Positions 35,081 through 43,130 of a stretch of DNA of 64,000 bases are shown in pieces (positions within the stretch are counted from its first letter, which is position 1; each line of letters starts with the position of its first letter). The notes beneath the pieces were generated by a model, which ran no database searches, was not told where the DNA came from, and saw only the letters and a list, made by a program, of their open reading frames with translations. Source of the stretch: Sphingobium indicum BiD32 (GTDB lineage Bacteria; Pseudomonadota; Alphaproteobacteria; Sphingomonadales; Sphingomonadaceae); contig NZ_CAVK010000141.1 in NCBI RefSeq assembly GCF_000382885.1, positions 1 to 64,000 on the forward strand, written 5' to 3'. The position numbers and the translations under genes are program-made.

Positions 35081-35313
35081 GTTATCGACCGGATCAGGCG
35101 GGCGGGCGCTGGGGCTGTGTCGCAGCGCTGCCCGTAATTCTCTTGATGCTCGCGCTGTTCGTGGCTTTCGCCATCGGCGATTGTCATATTGATGCCAGCG
35201 ACAGCCAGTGCGGCGCTGGCGAACGGCGTGCTTTCATTATACTCATCCTCACACCTTTCTCCGGCATCGCGGTTTTCTTTCTTGTAAACTGGTTGGTAAG
35301 AAGGCGGAAATGA
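35077..35313 (+). CDS. Small two-helix membrane protein with apparent CTG start
   Basis: An uninterrupted frame encodes about 78 residues: a polar start (SYRPDQAGGRWG), a hydrophobic helix (PVILLMLALFVAFAIG), a loop with three Cys residues, then a second helix (FIILILTPFSGIAVFFLVNW) and a basic end (LVRRRK). The upstream limit is a CTG overlapping the alaC stop; TTG 35143 or ATG 35146 would give a short form lacking part of helix 1. Its TGA overlaps the next start (ATGA), which argues that it is real and co-translated. Family unknown. Confidence 0.6.
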   Translation: MSYRPDQAGGRWGCVAALPVILLMLALFVAFAIGDCHIDASDSQCGAGERRAFIILILTPFSGIAVFFLVNWLVRRRK

Positions 35314-35795
35314 CCATGATACCGCTGCCGCAAGTCTCTCAGGTCGCGCAGACCATTCAGCTTGCCCTTGCGCCGGTGTTCCTGCTCGCGGGCATCGGCG
35401 CGTTCCTCAATGTCTGCGTCAGCCGTCTTGCCCGGATCATCGACCGGGCGCGGACGGTGGAGGCCGCGATCCTGACCACGCGGGGTCGCGAGCATGACCG
35501 GTTGGTGAACGAAATCCGCGTCCTCGACAAACGGATGAGCGTGGTCAACATCGCGATCTTCCTGTCGGTCGCGTCGGCCTGCGCCGTCTGTCTGGTCGTC
35601 ATCCTGTTGTTTGCGGGCAATTTGTTCGGCGCGCATCTGGGGACGCCGATCGCCATATTGTTCAGCCTGGCGATGCTGTTGCAGGCGGGCGGCTTTGCGA
35701 CCTTCATTCAGGAAATCCGGCTGGGATCGAAGATCATCCATATCCGCAACGAAGTTCTCTATCATCAGGCCGAGACGGAGGATGACGCGGCGTGA
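35310..35795 (+). CDS. DUF2721 family membrane protein
   Basis: The 161-residue product has three hydrophobic segments (about residues 15-35, 80-102, 108-128) and the family features LAPVFLLAGIGAFLNVCVSRLARIIDRAR near the start. Function is unknown. ATG at 35310 overlaps the preceding stop; the longer in-frame reading from 35208 is rejected. The stop overlaps the next gene's GTG. Confidence 0.82.
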   Translation: MTMIPLPQVSQVAQTIQLALAPVFLLAGIGAFLNVCVSRLARIIDRARTVEAAILTTRGREHDRLVNEIRVLDKRMSVVNIAIFLSVASACAVCLVVILLFAGNLFGAHLGTPIAILFSLAMLLQAGGFATFIQEIRLGSKIIHIRNEVLYHQAETEDDAA

Positions 35796-36361
35796 CCCGC
35801 TTCACCGTCAACGACCGGCCGGTGCAATATCGGATGGACCCGGACACGCCCCTGCTATGGGCGTTACGCGATGCATCGAACCTGACCGGCACCAAATATG
35901 GCTGCGGCACCGGCGACTGCGGCGCCTGCACCGTGGACATAGACGGGGAAGCGGTGCGATCCTGCCAGGTGACGATCGGCAAGACCGAAGGGCGTTTCGT
36001 CACCACGATCGAGGCGCTGTCGCCCGATCGCGGCCATCCGGTGCAACAGGCGTTCGCCGCCGACAATGTGTCGCAATGCGGCTATTGCATCCCTGGCATG
36101 ATCATGGCCGCGTCGGTGCTGCTGCGCCGGACCAATGATCCAAGCGATGGGGAGATTGACGCGGCGATCACCAATATCTGCCGCTGTGGCATCTATCCCC
36201 GGCTCCGCGGCGCGATCCGCCGGGCTGGCCGGATCATGCGCGGCGAGGATACGGGCATCGGCGAACAGGGGGCCGCCGCCCCGCCGCCGGGCATCACGCC
36301 GGAAGAGGCGGCGCGCACCGTCCCGGCACTCGGCCGACCTGCGCCTCAGCCGAAACGATAG
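35792..36361 (+). CDS. [2Fe-2S] subunit of a molybdenum hydroxylase (IorA-like), orphan
   Basis: The 189-residue product has the plant-type ferredoxin cluster motif (YGCGTGDCGACTVDIDGE, with a fourth Cys in RSCQV) and the second cluster motif (QCGYCIPGM, ICRCGIYPRLRGA), as in isoquinoline 1-oxidoreductase alpha subunits. These proteins pass electrons from a Mo-containing large subunit, but no such gene lies beside it. GTG start overlaps the DUF2721 stop. The tail from about residue 150 is Ala/Pro-rich. It overlaps the dioxygenase gene by 16 bases, tail to tail. Confidence 0.87.
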   Translation: MTRFTVNDRPVQYRMDPDTPLLWALRDASNLTGTKYGCGTGDCGACTVDIDGEAVRSCQVTIGKTEGRFVTTIEALSPDRGHPVQQAFAADNVSQCGYCIPGMIMAASVLLRRTNDPSDGEIDAAITNICRCGIYPRLRGAIRRAGRIMRGEDTGIGEQGAAAPPPGITPEEAARTVPALGRPAPQPKR

Positions 36362-37155
36362 CCCGACACCGCCCAGCCTATCACGTTGCTGTGATGGTCC
36401 CGCACCGCCGGGTCATCGCCGCCAGCCCCCAGCGCCACCATCAACGGCAGCAGATGCTCCTCACGCGGGTGGGCGAAATGAGCATGGGGCAGGCTGTCCC
36501 AGGCGATGACCCGGGCGGTACGGCGGACTGGATCGGGATCAGTCACCGCCGCCGTCAGCGCATCGTCCCACGCCTGCGACGGCGGTGTCGCCTGCGCCCC
36601 GCGCACGCGCAGATTGTGGAAACTCATGCCCGATCCGACGATCAGCACGCCTTCGTCGCGCAGCACGGCGAGCGCGCGCCCGGCCGCCACATGGGCGGCG
36701 GGGTCCAGATCCTGGCGCAATGACAGCTGGACCAGCGGGATGTCGGCATCGGGCAGCGCCACTTTCATCGGGATGAACACGCCATGGTCCCAGCCGCGCG
36801 AGTCCTCCTGCGCGGTCGCAAAGCCCGCCCCTGCCAGCAACGCCGCGACGCGCGCGGCCACATCCGGCGCGCCCGGCGCGTCCCAGCGCAGCGTATAAGT
36901 GTGCGGGGGGAAGCCATAATAGTCGAACAGCAAAGCGGGCCGATCGCCGACATGGACCGTGAAGGCCGCTTCCTCCCAATGGCCCGACACCAGCAGGATC
37001 GCGCGGGGGCGTTCGGGCAGGCTGGCGATCAACCCGGCCAGATAGTCCTGCATCGGTTGCCACATCGGGTCGCTGTGCGGATGCTGGGGATCGGCGGGGT
37101 CCATGAAGAAGCAGGGACCGCCGCCATGGGGGATGAAGAGGCTGGGCTGTGTCAT
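36346..37155 (-). CDS. DODA-type (LigB-family) extradiol dioxygenase
   Basis: The 269-residue product belongs to the class III extradiol dioxygenase family that includes plant and E. coli (YgiD) 4,5-DOPA dioxygenase. Metal-ligand histidines are visible in FIPHGGGP, VSGHWEE and DHHSN. Substrate in bacteria is uncertain. I start at ATG 37155 (MTQPSLF); the GTG at 37164 is weaker. Confidence 0.87.
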   Translation of the reverse strand: MTQPSLFIPHGGGPCFFMDPADPQHPHSDPMWQPMQDYLAGLIASLPERPRAILLVSGHWEEAAFTVHVGDRPALLFDYYGFPPHTYTLRWDAPGAPDVAARVAALLAGAGFATAQEDSRGWDHGVFIPMKVALPDADIPLVQLSLRQDLDPAAHVAAGRALAVLRDEGVLIVGSGMSFHNLRVRGAQATPPSQAWDDALTAAVTDPDPVRRTARVIAWDSLPHAHFAHPREEHLLPLMVALGAGGDDPAVRDHHSNVIGWAVSGYRFG

Positions 37156-37216
37156 GCGCCACACATTGGCGCAGAGGCGACCAATCGCAATCCGCCAGCG
37201 CGAAACAATGTGTTTC

Positions 37217-37321
37217 TAGAGCATCGTGCGGAAAAGTGGGGACCGGTTTTTCCACTAAAAACGATGCGAAAACAAAAAACTAGAGCGCGCGTCTTGCGTC
37301 CGATTAAACGCAGCGCTCTAG
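37217..37321. repeat. Palindromic repeat (family C) overlapping the end of bphP
   Basis: The block contains AGAGCATCGTGCGGAAAAGT, the complement ACGATGC, GGAAAA/TTTTTCC inner arms, and a second hairpin CTAGAGCGC (37280-37288)/GCGCTCTAG (37313-37321). Similar AGAGCATCG..AAACGATGC elements are widespread in alphaproteobacterial intergenic DNA. The right arm contains the TAG stop of bphP. Confidence 0.75.
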
Positions 37322-39879
37322 CCGTTCCGATCGACCAGCGGCGTCATCGCCTGCGCCAGCGTCGCGCCGGAATAGGGCTTTTTGACCAGTGTGACCCCGG
37401 CAAAGCGATCCGGCAGTTCCAGCCCGTCGCCATAGCCGGTGGCAAACAGGAAGGGGATGTCCTGTTCTGCCAACAGGTCCGCCACCGGCATACTGGTTTC
37501 CGCGCCCAGGTTGAAATCCAGCACCGCCAGGTCGATTGGATGGAGCAGGATCGCCTCCCGCGCCCGCGCGACGCTGGCGGCGGTGGTTACGTCCGCGCCC
37601 AGATCGCGCAGTGCATCCTCGCCATCCATGGCGATGATCATATTATCCTCGACCAGCAGGACATGGCGGCCTTTCAGCAGTTCGGGCGTCGGCGAAGCGA
37701 CCGGCAGCGCGCGTTCCGTGCAGACGGCGTCGGGCAGCACCGACACGACATGCGCGGACGGAATGCAGAAATGCGCCACTATCCCCGCCAGCCGGTAATG
37801 AATTTCAGCATGACCGCCCAGATCATAGGGAATGGACCGTTCGACCACGGTAGAGCCGAAGCCCCGCCGCGTCGGCGCGACCACCGCAGGGCCGCCGCTT
37901 TCGGTCCAATCGATCATCAGGCTGCCATCCTGATCCACCCGCCAGTCGATCGCGACCGTGCCATTGTCCGACAGCGCGCCATATTTGGCGGCATTGGTCA
38001 GCATTTCGTGGATCACCAGCGCCATGACGGTGAAGCATCCCGGCGTCAGCAACACATTGGGACCGGACAGGCGCACCCGGTCGCGACGCTCGCCCAGATA
38101 AGCGCCAGCCTCCACTTCGATGAGGTCATAGAGCCGCGCAGGACTCCAGCGGTCGGCGGTGATCTGGTCATGGGCGCGGGCCAGCGCGTGGATGCGGCTT
38201 TCCAGCGTGCCGATAAACTCTTCGACCGTACCGGTGCTGCTGCGCGTCTGCGACAAAAGGCCACGGATCAGCGCCAATATGTTGCGCACCCGATGGTTGA
38301 GTTCCGCGATCAGCAATTCCTGCTTCTCATGCGCGCGCTGCCGTTCCGCATCCGCCGAATCGGACAGGCGCAGCACGACTTCCAGCAAGGCGGTGCGCAG
38401 CGCTTCGGCGACGCGCATTTGCGCGGGCGCGAACGGCAGTGCCGTGCCTTTCACCAGTTCCGACCATTCCTCAAAACTTTTGCGGGGGGTCAGGCGCGGG
38501 CCGTTGGGGCCATATTCGATATGCTTTTCCTGATTGCCCGCCCAGCGCACCGCGCGCAGCTGTTCGGCGCGGAACAGCACGACATAATCGCGCGGTCGGC
38601 GTGACAAAGGAATGGCGAGCAGCCCGGCGGCCCGATCGGCATAGGTCGCCGCTTCGGGCAGAACGCGGCTGAGCGTATCGGTGGTATAAACCTGGCTGGC
38701 GGCGACGCGGTTGAGCATCGAGACGATGCCGGCAAAGGCTGCCTCGTCAGGCGTCAGGCCCGAAAAGCTGATCTGCCCGTCAATATAGACGCCAACGCCA
38801 TCGGCCGGAATCGTGTCGAAGATGATGTCGCCCAGCCAGCGCGCGTTGGACAGCAGATCATGGTCCTGCGCCACCGCCGACATAAGCCGGTCCGCCACCT
38901 GCCGCGCCTTGCCTTCATAGGCGGCGGTTTCGGCGCGCTCGCGGCTTTCCAGCATCATCGAGAAAATCTGGCCGAACAGTTCCGCCGCGCTGCGCTGGGC
39001 AAAGGTCGGCAGGCGCGGGGCATAATGGTGGCAGGCGAACAGCCCCCACAGCCGCCCTTCGACAATGATCGAGATGGAGAGCGACGCCCCCACCCCCATG
39101 TTGTGCAGATATTCGATATGGATCGGCGAGACGGCGCGGGTGAGACACAGCGACATGTCGAGCGCCGCCCCGGTCGGATCGAGCGTGGGGACGACCGGCA
39201 CGGGCACCGCCTGCACATCGGCAATGACGCGGAATATGTTGCGCAGATAGAGCGCGCGCGCCTGCACCGGAATGTCGGACGCGGGATAGTGCAGCCCGAA
39301 AAAGCTGTCGATGCCGGGCCGCAGCGCTTCGGCGACCACCTCGCCATCGCCGCCATCGGCGAAGCGATAGACCATCACCCGATCGAACCCGGTCAGCGCC
39401 CGCACCTGCCGCGCGCCATCGCGCAGGAAGGCGGTCATGCCATCGGCCTGCGCCAGCCGCGCGACCATGGCACGGACGGTGCTGCTCGCTTCCATCTCGT
39501 CGGCGCTGGCCGGTTCGGCCTCGATCACGACAAGCTGGCCGGAAAAATGGACGGCGACGTCGAACGGCGTGCCGCCTGCCATCAGTGGCAGCGAGAAGAT
39601 GCGCTCGACCGAATCGGGGCCACGCAACAGGGTGATGCGGTTGCGCAGCGTGTGGATGGCTTCGCCGTCAAACAGCGCGCTGACCGGCTTGCCCAGCATG
39701 TCGTCAGGGGACAGGCCAATGAACGCGGCGCTATTGTCCGACACGCGCGACACCAGCCAGTCGGCGGTCAGCGCAATCAGGAAGCCGAATGGCTGGACGG
39801 TGCCCAGCACATGGATCGGCTCGCGATCGCAATTGGTCAGGTTGACGGCGAAATCCGCGCCGCTGCCGCCGTCAGCCAT
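37318..39879 (-). CDS. bphP: Bacteriophytochrome hybrid HWE-type histidine kinase with receiver
   Basis: Red/far-red photoreceptor. The 853-residue product has the biliverdin-binding Cys17 before the PAS domain (CDREPIHVLGTVQPFG), GAF with the YPASDIPVQARALY signature, PHY, an HWE-family kinase (His529 in ELNHRVRN, N-box HEMLTNAAKY) and a C-terminal receiver (LLVEDN, Asp788 in VLDFNLG). ATG 39879 is chosen because the next 5' frame lies in bphO. It overlaps bphO by 8 bases, so chromophore and receptor are co-translated. Confidence 0.93.
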   Translation of the reverse strand: MADGGSGADFAVNLTNCDREPIHVLGTVQPFGFLIALTADWLVSRVSDNSAAFIGLSPDDMLGKPVSALFDGEAIHTLRNRITLLRGPDSVERIFSLPLMAGGTPFDVAVHFSGQLVVIEAEPASADEMEASSTVRAMVARLAQADGMTAFLRDGARQVRALTGFDRVMVYRFADGGDGEVVAEALRPGIDSFFGLHYPASDIPVQARALYLRNIFRVIADVQAVPVPVVPTLDPTGAALDMSLCLTRAVSPIHIEYLHNMGVGASLSISIIVEGRLWGLFACHHYAPRLPTFAQRSAAELFGQIFSMMLESRERAETAAYEGKARQVADRLMSAVAQDHDLLSNARWLGDIIFDTIPADGVGVYIDGQISFSGLTPDEAAFAGIVSMLNRVAASQVYTTDTLSRVLPEAATYADRAAGLLAIPLSRRPRDYVVLFRAEQLRAVRWAGNQEKHIEYGPNGPRLTPRKSFEEWSELVKGTALPFAPAQMRVAEALRTALLEVVLRLSDSADAERQRAHEKQELLIAELNHRVRNILALIRGLLSQTRSSTGTVEEFIGTLESRIHALARAHDQITADRWSPARLYDLIEVEAGAYLGERRDRVRLSGPNVLLTPGCFTVMALVIHEMLTNAAKYGALSDNGTVAIDWRVDQDGSLMIDWTESGGPAVVAPTRRGFGSTVVERSIPYDLGGHAEIHYRLAGIVAHFCIPSAHVVSVLPDAVCTERALPVASPTPELLKGRHVLLVEDNMIIAMDGEDALRDLGADVTTAASVARAREAILLHPIDLAVLDFNLGAETSMPVADLLAEQDIPFLFATGYGDGLELPDRFAGVTLVKKPYSGATLAQAMTPLVDRNG

Positions 39880-40411
39880 GGGCGGCGACCTTTTCGGGCC
39901 GGGCTGCTGCGGCAAAAAGGGCGAAGGCAGCCTGTGCGCCCTGCACGGCGTCGTCCAGCCAGCCTTCGCCCCCGTCAGCAGCCGCCTGATCAAGCGCCTG
40001 CTGAAATGCGACCCAGCCGCCCTTGCCATGGACCGCCGACAGATAAGCGCGTGGCAGGCCGGGCGCGACTTGGCGCGCGAGCATCGCGCCGCCCAGGCGC
40101 GACCCCTCCAGCGCATAGAGCAGCCCCCAGCGATAGCCGTCCCGGTCGGGATCAACGAGCGACAAATGCGCTGGCATGGCCAGATCCATCGCCGCCAGAT
40201 CCGCCGCGATCAACGGCAGCCGTGGCGATGCGGGACGCGCGACCGATTCGAGCGCGCCCAGCGCGCGGGCATGGGCGGTCAGGAAGGCGCCGTAATGGCT
40301 TTCTGAATCAAGTCGATAGCTCGAAAACAACGCATCCACACGGTGATGACTGTCGCTCGTCGCTTCGCGCAGAGCCACACGGACGCCGCTGACATTGGGA
40401 GATTTCTTCAC
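39872..40411 (-). CDS. bphO: Biliverdin-producing heme oxygenase
   Basis: BphO cleaves heme to biliverdin, the chromophore of the adjacent phytochrome. The 179-residue product shows the proximal-His region (REATSDSHHRVDALFSS) and the YALEGSRLGGAMLARQ helix typical of bacterial heme oxygenases. Start is GTG 40411 with AGGA about 8 bases upstream. First gene of the bphO-bphP operon; an FNR/FixK-like dyad lies 35 bases upstream. Confidence 0.9.
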   Translation of the reverse strand: MKKSPNVSGVRVALREATSDSHHRVDALFSSYRLDSESHYGAFLTAHARALGALESVARPASPRLPLIAADLAAMDLAMPAHLSLVDPDRDGYRWGLLYALEGSRLGGAMLARQVAPGLPRAYLSAVHGKGGWVAFQQALDQAAADGGEGWLDDAVQGAQAAFALFAAAARPEKVAAHG

Positions 40412-40445
40412 TCGGCAGTCCTATAGAGAGGGCACGCATCCTGCA

Positions 40446-40459
40446 CTGATCTGGATCAG
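40446..40459. promoter_or_regulatory. FNR/FixK-like palindrome upstream of bphO
   Basis: CTGATCTGGATCAG is a perfect dyad and matches the alphaproteobacterial FnrL/FixK consensus TTGAT-N4-ATCAA in 12 of 14 positions. A second dyad GGATCA-N5-TGATCC overlaps it (40453-40469). Located 35 bases upstream of the bphO start. Confidence 0.5.
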
Positions 40460-40654
40460 CTTTTGATCCCGTTCGGGCCATTTTTAACAGGCAGAAGGAT
40501 GCGAACATTAAATAACGCGCGAGGCCCAGATTGGGTTCATTACGCCCGCCGATTCTTTCAAATGGCTGACGGACGGGTTCAGAATTGCGACATCGCGCGC
40601 CGTCTAGAAGGGCGGCATGAGGGGACAGAAGGTTCCCGCAAGAAGAAAGTCACG

Positions 40655-41515
40655 ATGATGTTCAGGAAGATGATGCTGACGGGACTGATGGCCGCAACGA
40701 TCATGAGCGGCGTGGCACCAGCCTATGCCCAGAGCAATGAGAATGGTCGCGGCAATCGCGGTGAGCGCGCAGAACGTGGCGGGGCAGACCGCCAGTCCTA
40801 TCAGTGGCGCGGTAATGGACAGCGTCCATTGGGCGGTGACAGGCAGCAGCAGGCGCAACGCTGGCAACAGCGGCAGGACCGCCCGGTCGCGCAGGCACCG
40901 GCGCAGCAACCGCGCGCCGATCGGCCACGGCCTAACCCCGCCATAGCCCCAGCACCCGCACGACAGGATTGGCGCAACGACAGGCGCGATGATCGCCGCA
41001 ATGACCGGCAGGATTATCGCCAGGACCGGCGCACGGATCGGCAGGACTGGCGCAACGATCGTCGCGACGACCGGCAGGATTGGCGGCAGGACCGTCGTGA
41101 CGACCGGCGTGACGATCGCCGCTGGAACGACAATCGCGGCTCGGTCGGCAACTGGAACAACGGCCGCCGCTATGATGACCGCACCCGCTGGAGCAACCAG
41201 CAGCGCTGGAATAATGGCTGGCGGCAGGACCGGCGCTATGATTGGCAGAGCTATCGCAACCGCTATGGCAACCAGTATCGCATGGGTCGCTATATGGCGC
41301 CGCGCGGCTGGGACTATGGCTATCGCCGTTTTTCGGTCGGGATCATGCTCAGCAGCATCCTTTATTCCAACAGCTATTGGCTGAACGATCCCTATGCCTA
41401 TCGCCTGCCGCCCGCTTACGGCACGCTGCGCTGGGTCCGCTATTATGACGACGCCATGCTTGTGGACATTCGCGACGGCTATGTCGTCGACGTGATACAC
41501 GATTTTTTCTGGTAA
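40655..41515 (+). CDS. RcnB-like secreted protein with Asp/Arg-rich repeats
   Basis: The product (286 residues) has a signal peptide (cleavage near AYA|QS, residue 25), a middle region dominated by degenerate repeats of DRRDDR/DRQDWR type (about residues 105-185) and a C-terminal RcnB domain (YRLPPAYGTLRWVRYYDDAM, DGYVVDVIHDFFW). RcnB proteins are periplasmic and linked to nickel/cobalt homeostasis in E. coli. The start at 40655 is the first ATG of the signal peptide; upstream frame is rejected. Confidence 0.83.
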   Translation: MMFRKMMLTGLMAATIMSGVAPAYAQSNENGRGNRGERAERGGADRQSYQWRGNGQRPLGGDRQQQAQRWQQRQDRPVAQAPAQQPRADRPRPNPAIAPAPARQDWRNDRRDDRRNDRQDYRQDRRTDRQDWRNDRRDDRQDWRQDRRDDRRDDRRWNDNRGSVGNWNNGRRYDDRTRWSNQQRWNNGWRQDRRYDWQSYRNRYGNQYRMGRYMAPRGWDYGYRRFSVGIMLSSILYSNSYWLNDPYAYRLPPAYGTLRWVRYYDDAMLVDIRDGYVVDVIHDFFW

Positions 41516-41549
41516 CACGCCTCCCTGAAGTGGCCTTCAGGAATACTGG

Positions 41550-41579
41550 CCCCGGTGCGGTGGCGCGCCGGGGTCTTTT
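41550..41579 (+). terminator. Terminator after the RcnB-like gene
   Basis: CCCCGG (41550-41555) pairs with CCGGGG (41568-41573), followed by TCTTTT. A second small hairpin CCTGAAG/CTTCAGG precedes it. Confidence 0.55.
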
Positions 41580-41611
41580 CATGACACCGGCCGCTGTGGC
41601 AGGAGGGCGGC

Positions 41612-42295
41612 ATGACAGACTTGGACGACGACGGCGGTACCGCCTCCCCCGCCCGCGCGGCCATCGGCGCGCAGGTGCAGGCGCGGCTGGAACGCAACCC
41701 GATGGTCAGCCGGATCGACGCGCCAGACCTTGCCATCTATGGACGGCAGGATTTCCTCAATCCGCAAGAATGTGCCGACCTGCGCGCGATCATCGACGCG
41801 GGCGCGCAGCCATCGACATTGTTTTCCGGCAGCGCGAACGCCGATTATCGCACCAGCCATAGCTGCAATCTCGATCCGTTCGATCCGCTGATCAAGGCGG
41901 TGAGCGACCGCATCTGCGCGCTCACGGGCCTGCCTGCCGACCATGGCGAGACGTTGCAGGGGCAGCGCTATACCAGCGGCCAGGAATATCGGCTGCATTG
42001 CGATTATTTCCCGGTCACCGCCGACTATTGGCCCGCCATGCGCGTGACCGGCGGGCAGCGCAGCTGGACGACGATGGTCTATCTCTCCCCGGTCGAGGCG
42101 GGGGGCGAAACGCATTTTCCCCATTGCGAATTCATGGTGCCGCCGGTCGAGGGGATGATCCTGATCTGGAACAATATGACCGCTGACGGCACCCCCAACC
42201 GCTTCAGCCTGCACGCCGCCCGGCCGGTCGAGCAAGGCACCAAATATGTCGTCACCAAATGGTTTCGGGAGCGGCCTTGGACGCCCAGAGCGTAG
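41612..42295 (+). CDS. 2OG-Fe(II) oxygenase, prolyl 4-hydroxylase-like
   Basis: The 227-residue product has the double-stranded beta-helix iron site: His129 and Asp131 (RLHCDYF) and distal His201 (FSLHAARPV), with Lys211 (GTKYVVTKW) placed to bind 2-oxoglutarate. It resembles bacterial prolyl-4-hydroxylase alpha-subunit domains. The substrate is unknown; the flanking genes encode secreted RcnB-like proteins. ATG 41612 has AGGAGGG upstream. Confidence 0.87.
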   Translation: MTDLDDDGGTASPARAAIGAQVQARLERNPMVSRIDAPDLAIYGRQDFLNPQECADLRAIIDAGAQPSTLFSGSANADYRTSHSCNLDPFDPLIKAVSDRICALTGLPADHGETLQGQRYTSGQEYRLHCDYFPVTADYWPAMRVTGGQRSWTTMVYLSPVEAGGETHFPHCEFMVPPVEGMILIWNNMTADGTPNRFSLHAARPVEQGTKYVVTKWFRERPWTPRA

Positions 42296-42449
42296 AGCAA
42301 AGATACACTTTGCGACATAAATGACTGGAAACTGACAGCTTCATTCGCCGGTCGTTCAGGCGCGCTGCCCCATATCTCCCTGTGTTGGCGACAGGGAACC
42401 CGATCCAGCCGGACCGGGTTCAGCCGCCAGAGAGAATGGGAGATATGCT

Positions 42450-42920
42450 ATGCGTAAACTGATCATCCTGGGCCTGCTGGCCGCAACGGTGGCGCCCAGT
42501 GTTGCGTCCGCCCAGTCCTATGGCGAGGCCCGCCGCAGCGAGCGCAACCTGCGCGAAGAGCAGCGCGATCTGCGTCAGGCCCAGCGCTATGGCGACCGGC
42601 GCGACGTGCGCGAGGAACGGCGCGAGGTGCGCGATGCCCGTCAGGAGGCCCGCGAGGACTGGCGCGATTATCGCCGCAGCCATCGCAACGTCTATCGCGG
42701 CGGCAACTGGCGCGCACCGTTTCGCTACAGCCAGTGGAACGCCGGGGTACAGCTTCGCCCGGCCTATTATAACTCGCGCTATTATATCGCCGACCCCTAT
42801 CGCTATCGCCTGCCCCGTCCGGGCGTGAACCAGCGCTGGGTGCGCCATTATAACGACGTGCTGCTGGTCAATGTCCGCAACGGGCGCGTGATCCAGGTCC
42901 ATCGTGGCTTCTTCTGGTAA
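42450..42920 (+). CDS. RcnB-like secreted protein (short form)
   Basis: The 156-residue product has a signal peptide (cleavage near ASA|QS, residue 22), a strongly charged Arg/Glu/Asp helix (residues 27-75) and the RcnB C terminus (YRYRLPRPGVNQRWVRHYND, VIQVHRGFFW). It is a shorter paralog of the protein at 40655. A strong terminator follows 16 bases downstream. Confidence 0.84.
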   Translation: MRKLIILGLLAATVAPSVASAQSYGEARRSERNLREEQRDLRQAQRYGDRRDVREERREVRDARQEAREDWRDYRRSHRNVYRGGNWRAPFRYSQWNAGVQLRPAYYNSRYYIADPYRYRLPRPGVNQRWVRHYNDVLLVNVRNGRVIQVHRGFFW

Positions 42921-42936
42921 GCGAGACACCCCGTAA

Positions 42937-42973
42937 AAAACGGCCCCGGACAGTCACTGTCCGGGGCCGTTTT
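42937..42973. terminator. Strong bidirectional terminator
   Basis: An exact 18-bp stem, AAAACGGCCCCGGACAGT with its complement, around a single-base loop. T-runs on both strands let it serve the RcnB-like gene (+) and lysK (-). Confidence 0.88.
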
Positions 42974-43130
42974 CATGAATATGTCCCCCAACTTGGCCGC
43001 GCCGCCCGTTGCCGGGCGGGCGCGGCCGATGGCACGCAAAACGCACCATCAGTCCGAAAGGGGGGTGGACCGTTGCGCAGAACGCGCATCCGCCCGAAAA
43101 GTTCCCGTTTTCTGCCGAAAATTCGGCGAT

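Noticed and set aside
40655-41515. CRISPR-like array from the regular GACCGGCAGGAT units
   Set aside because: Units are too short, in frame, and encode a conserved secreted protein.
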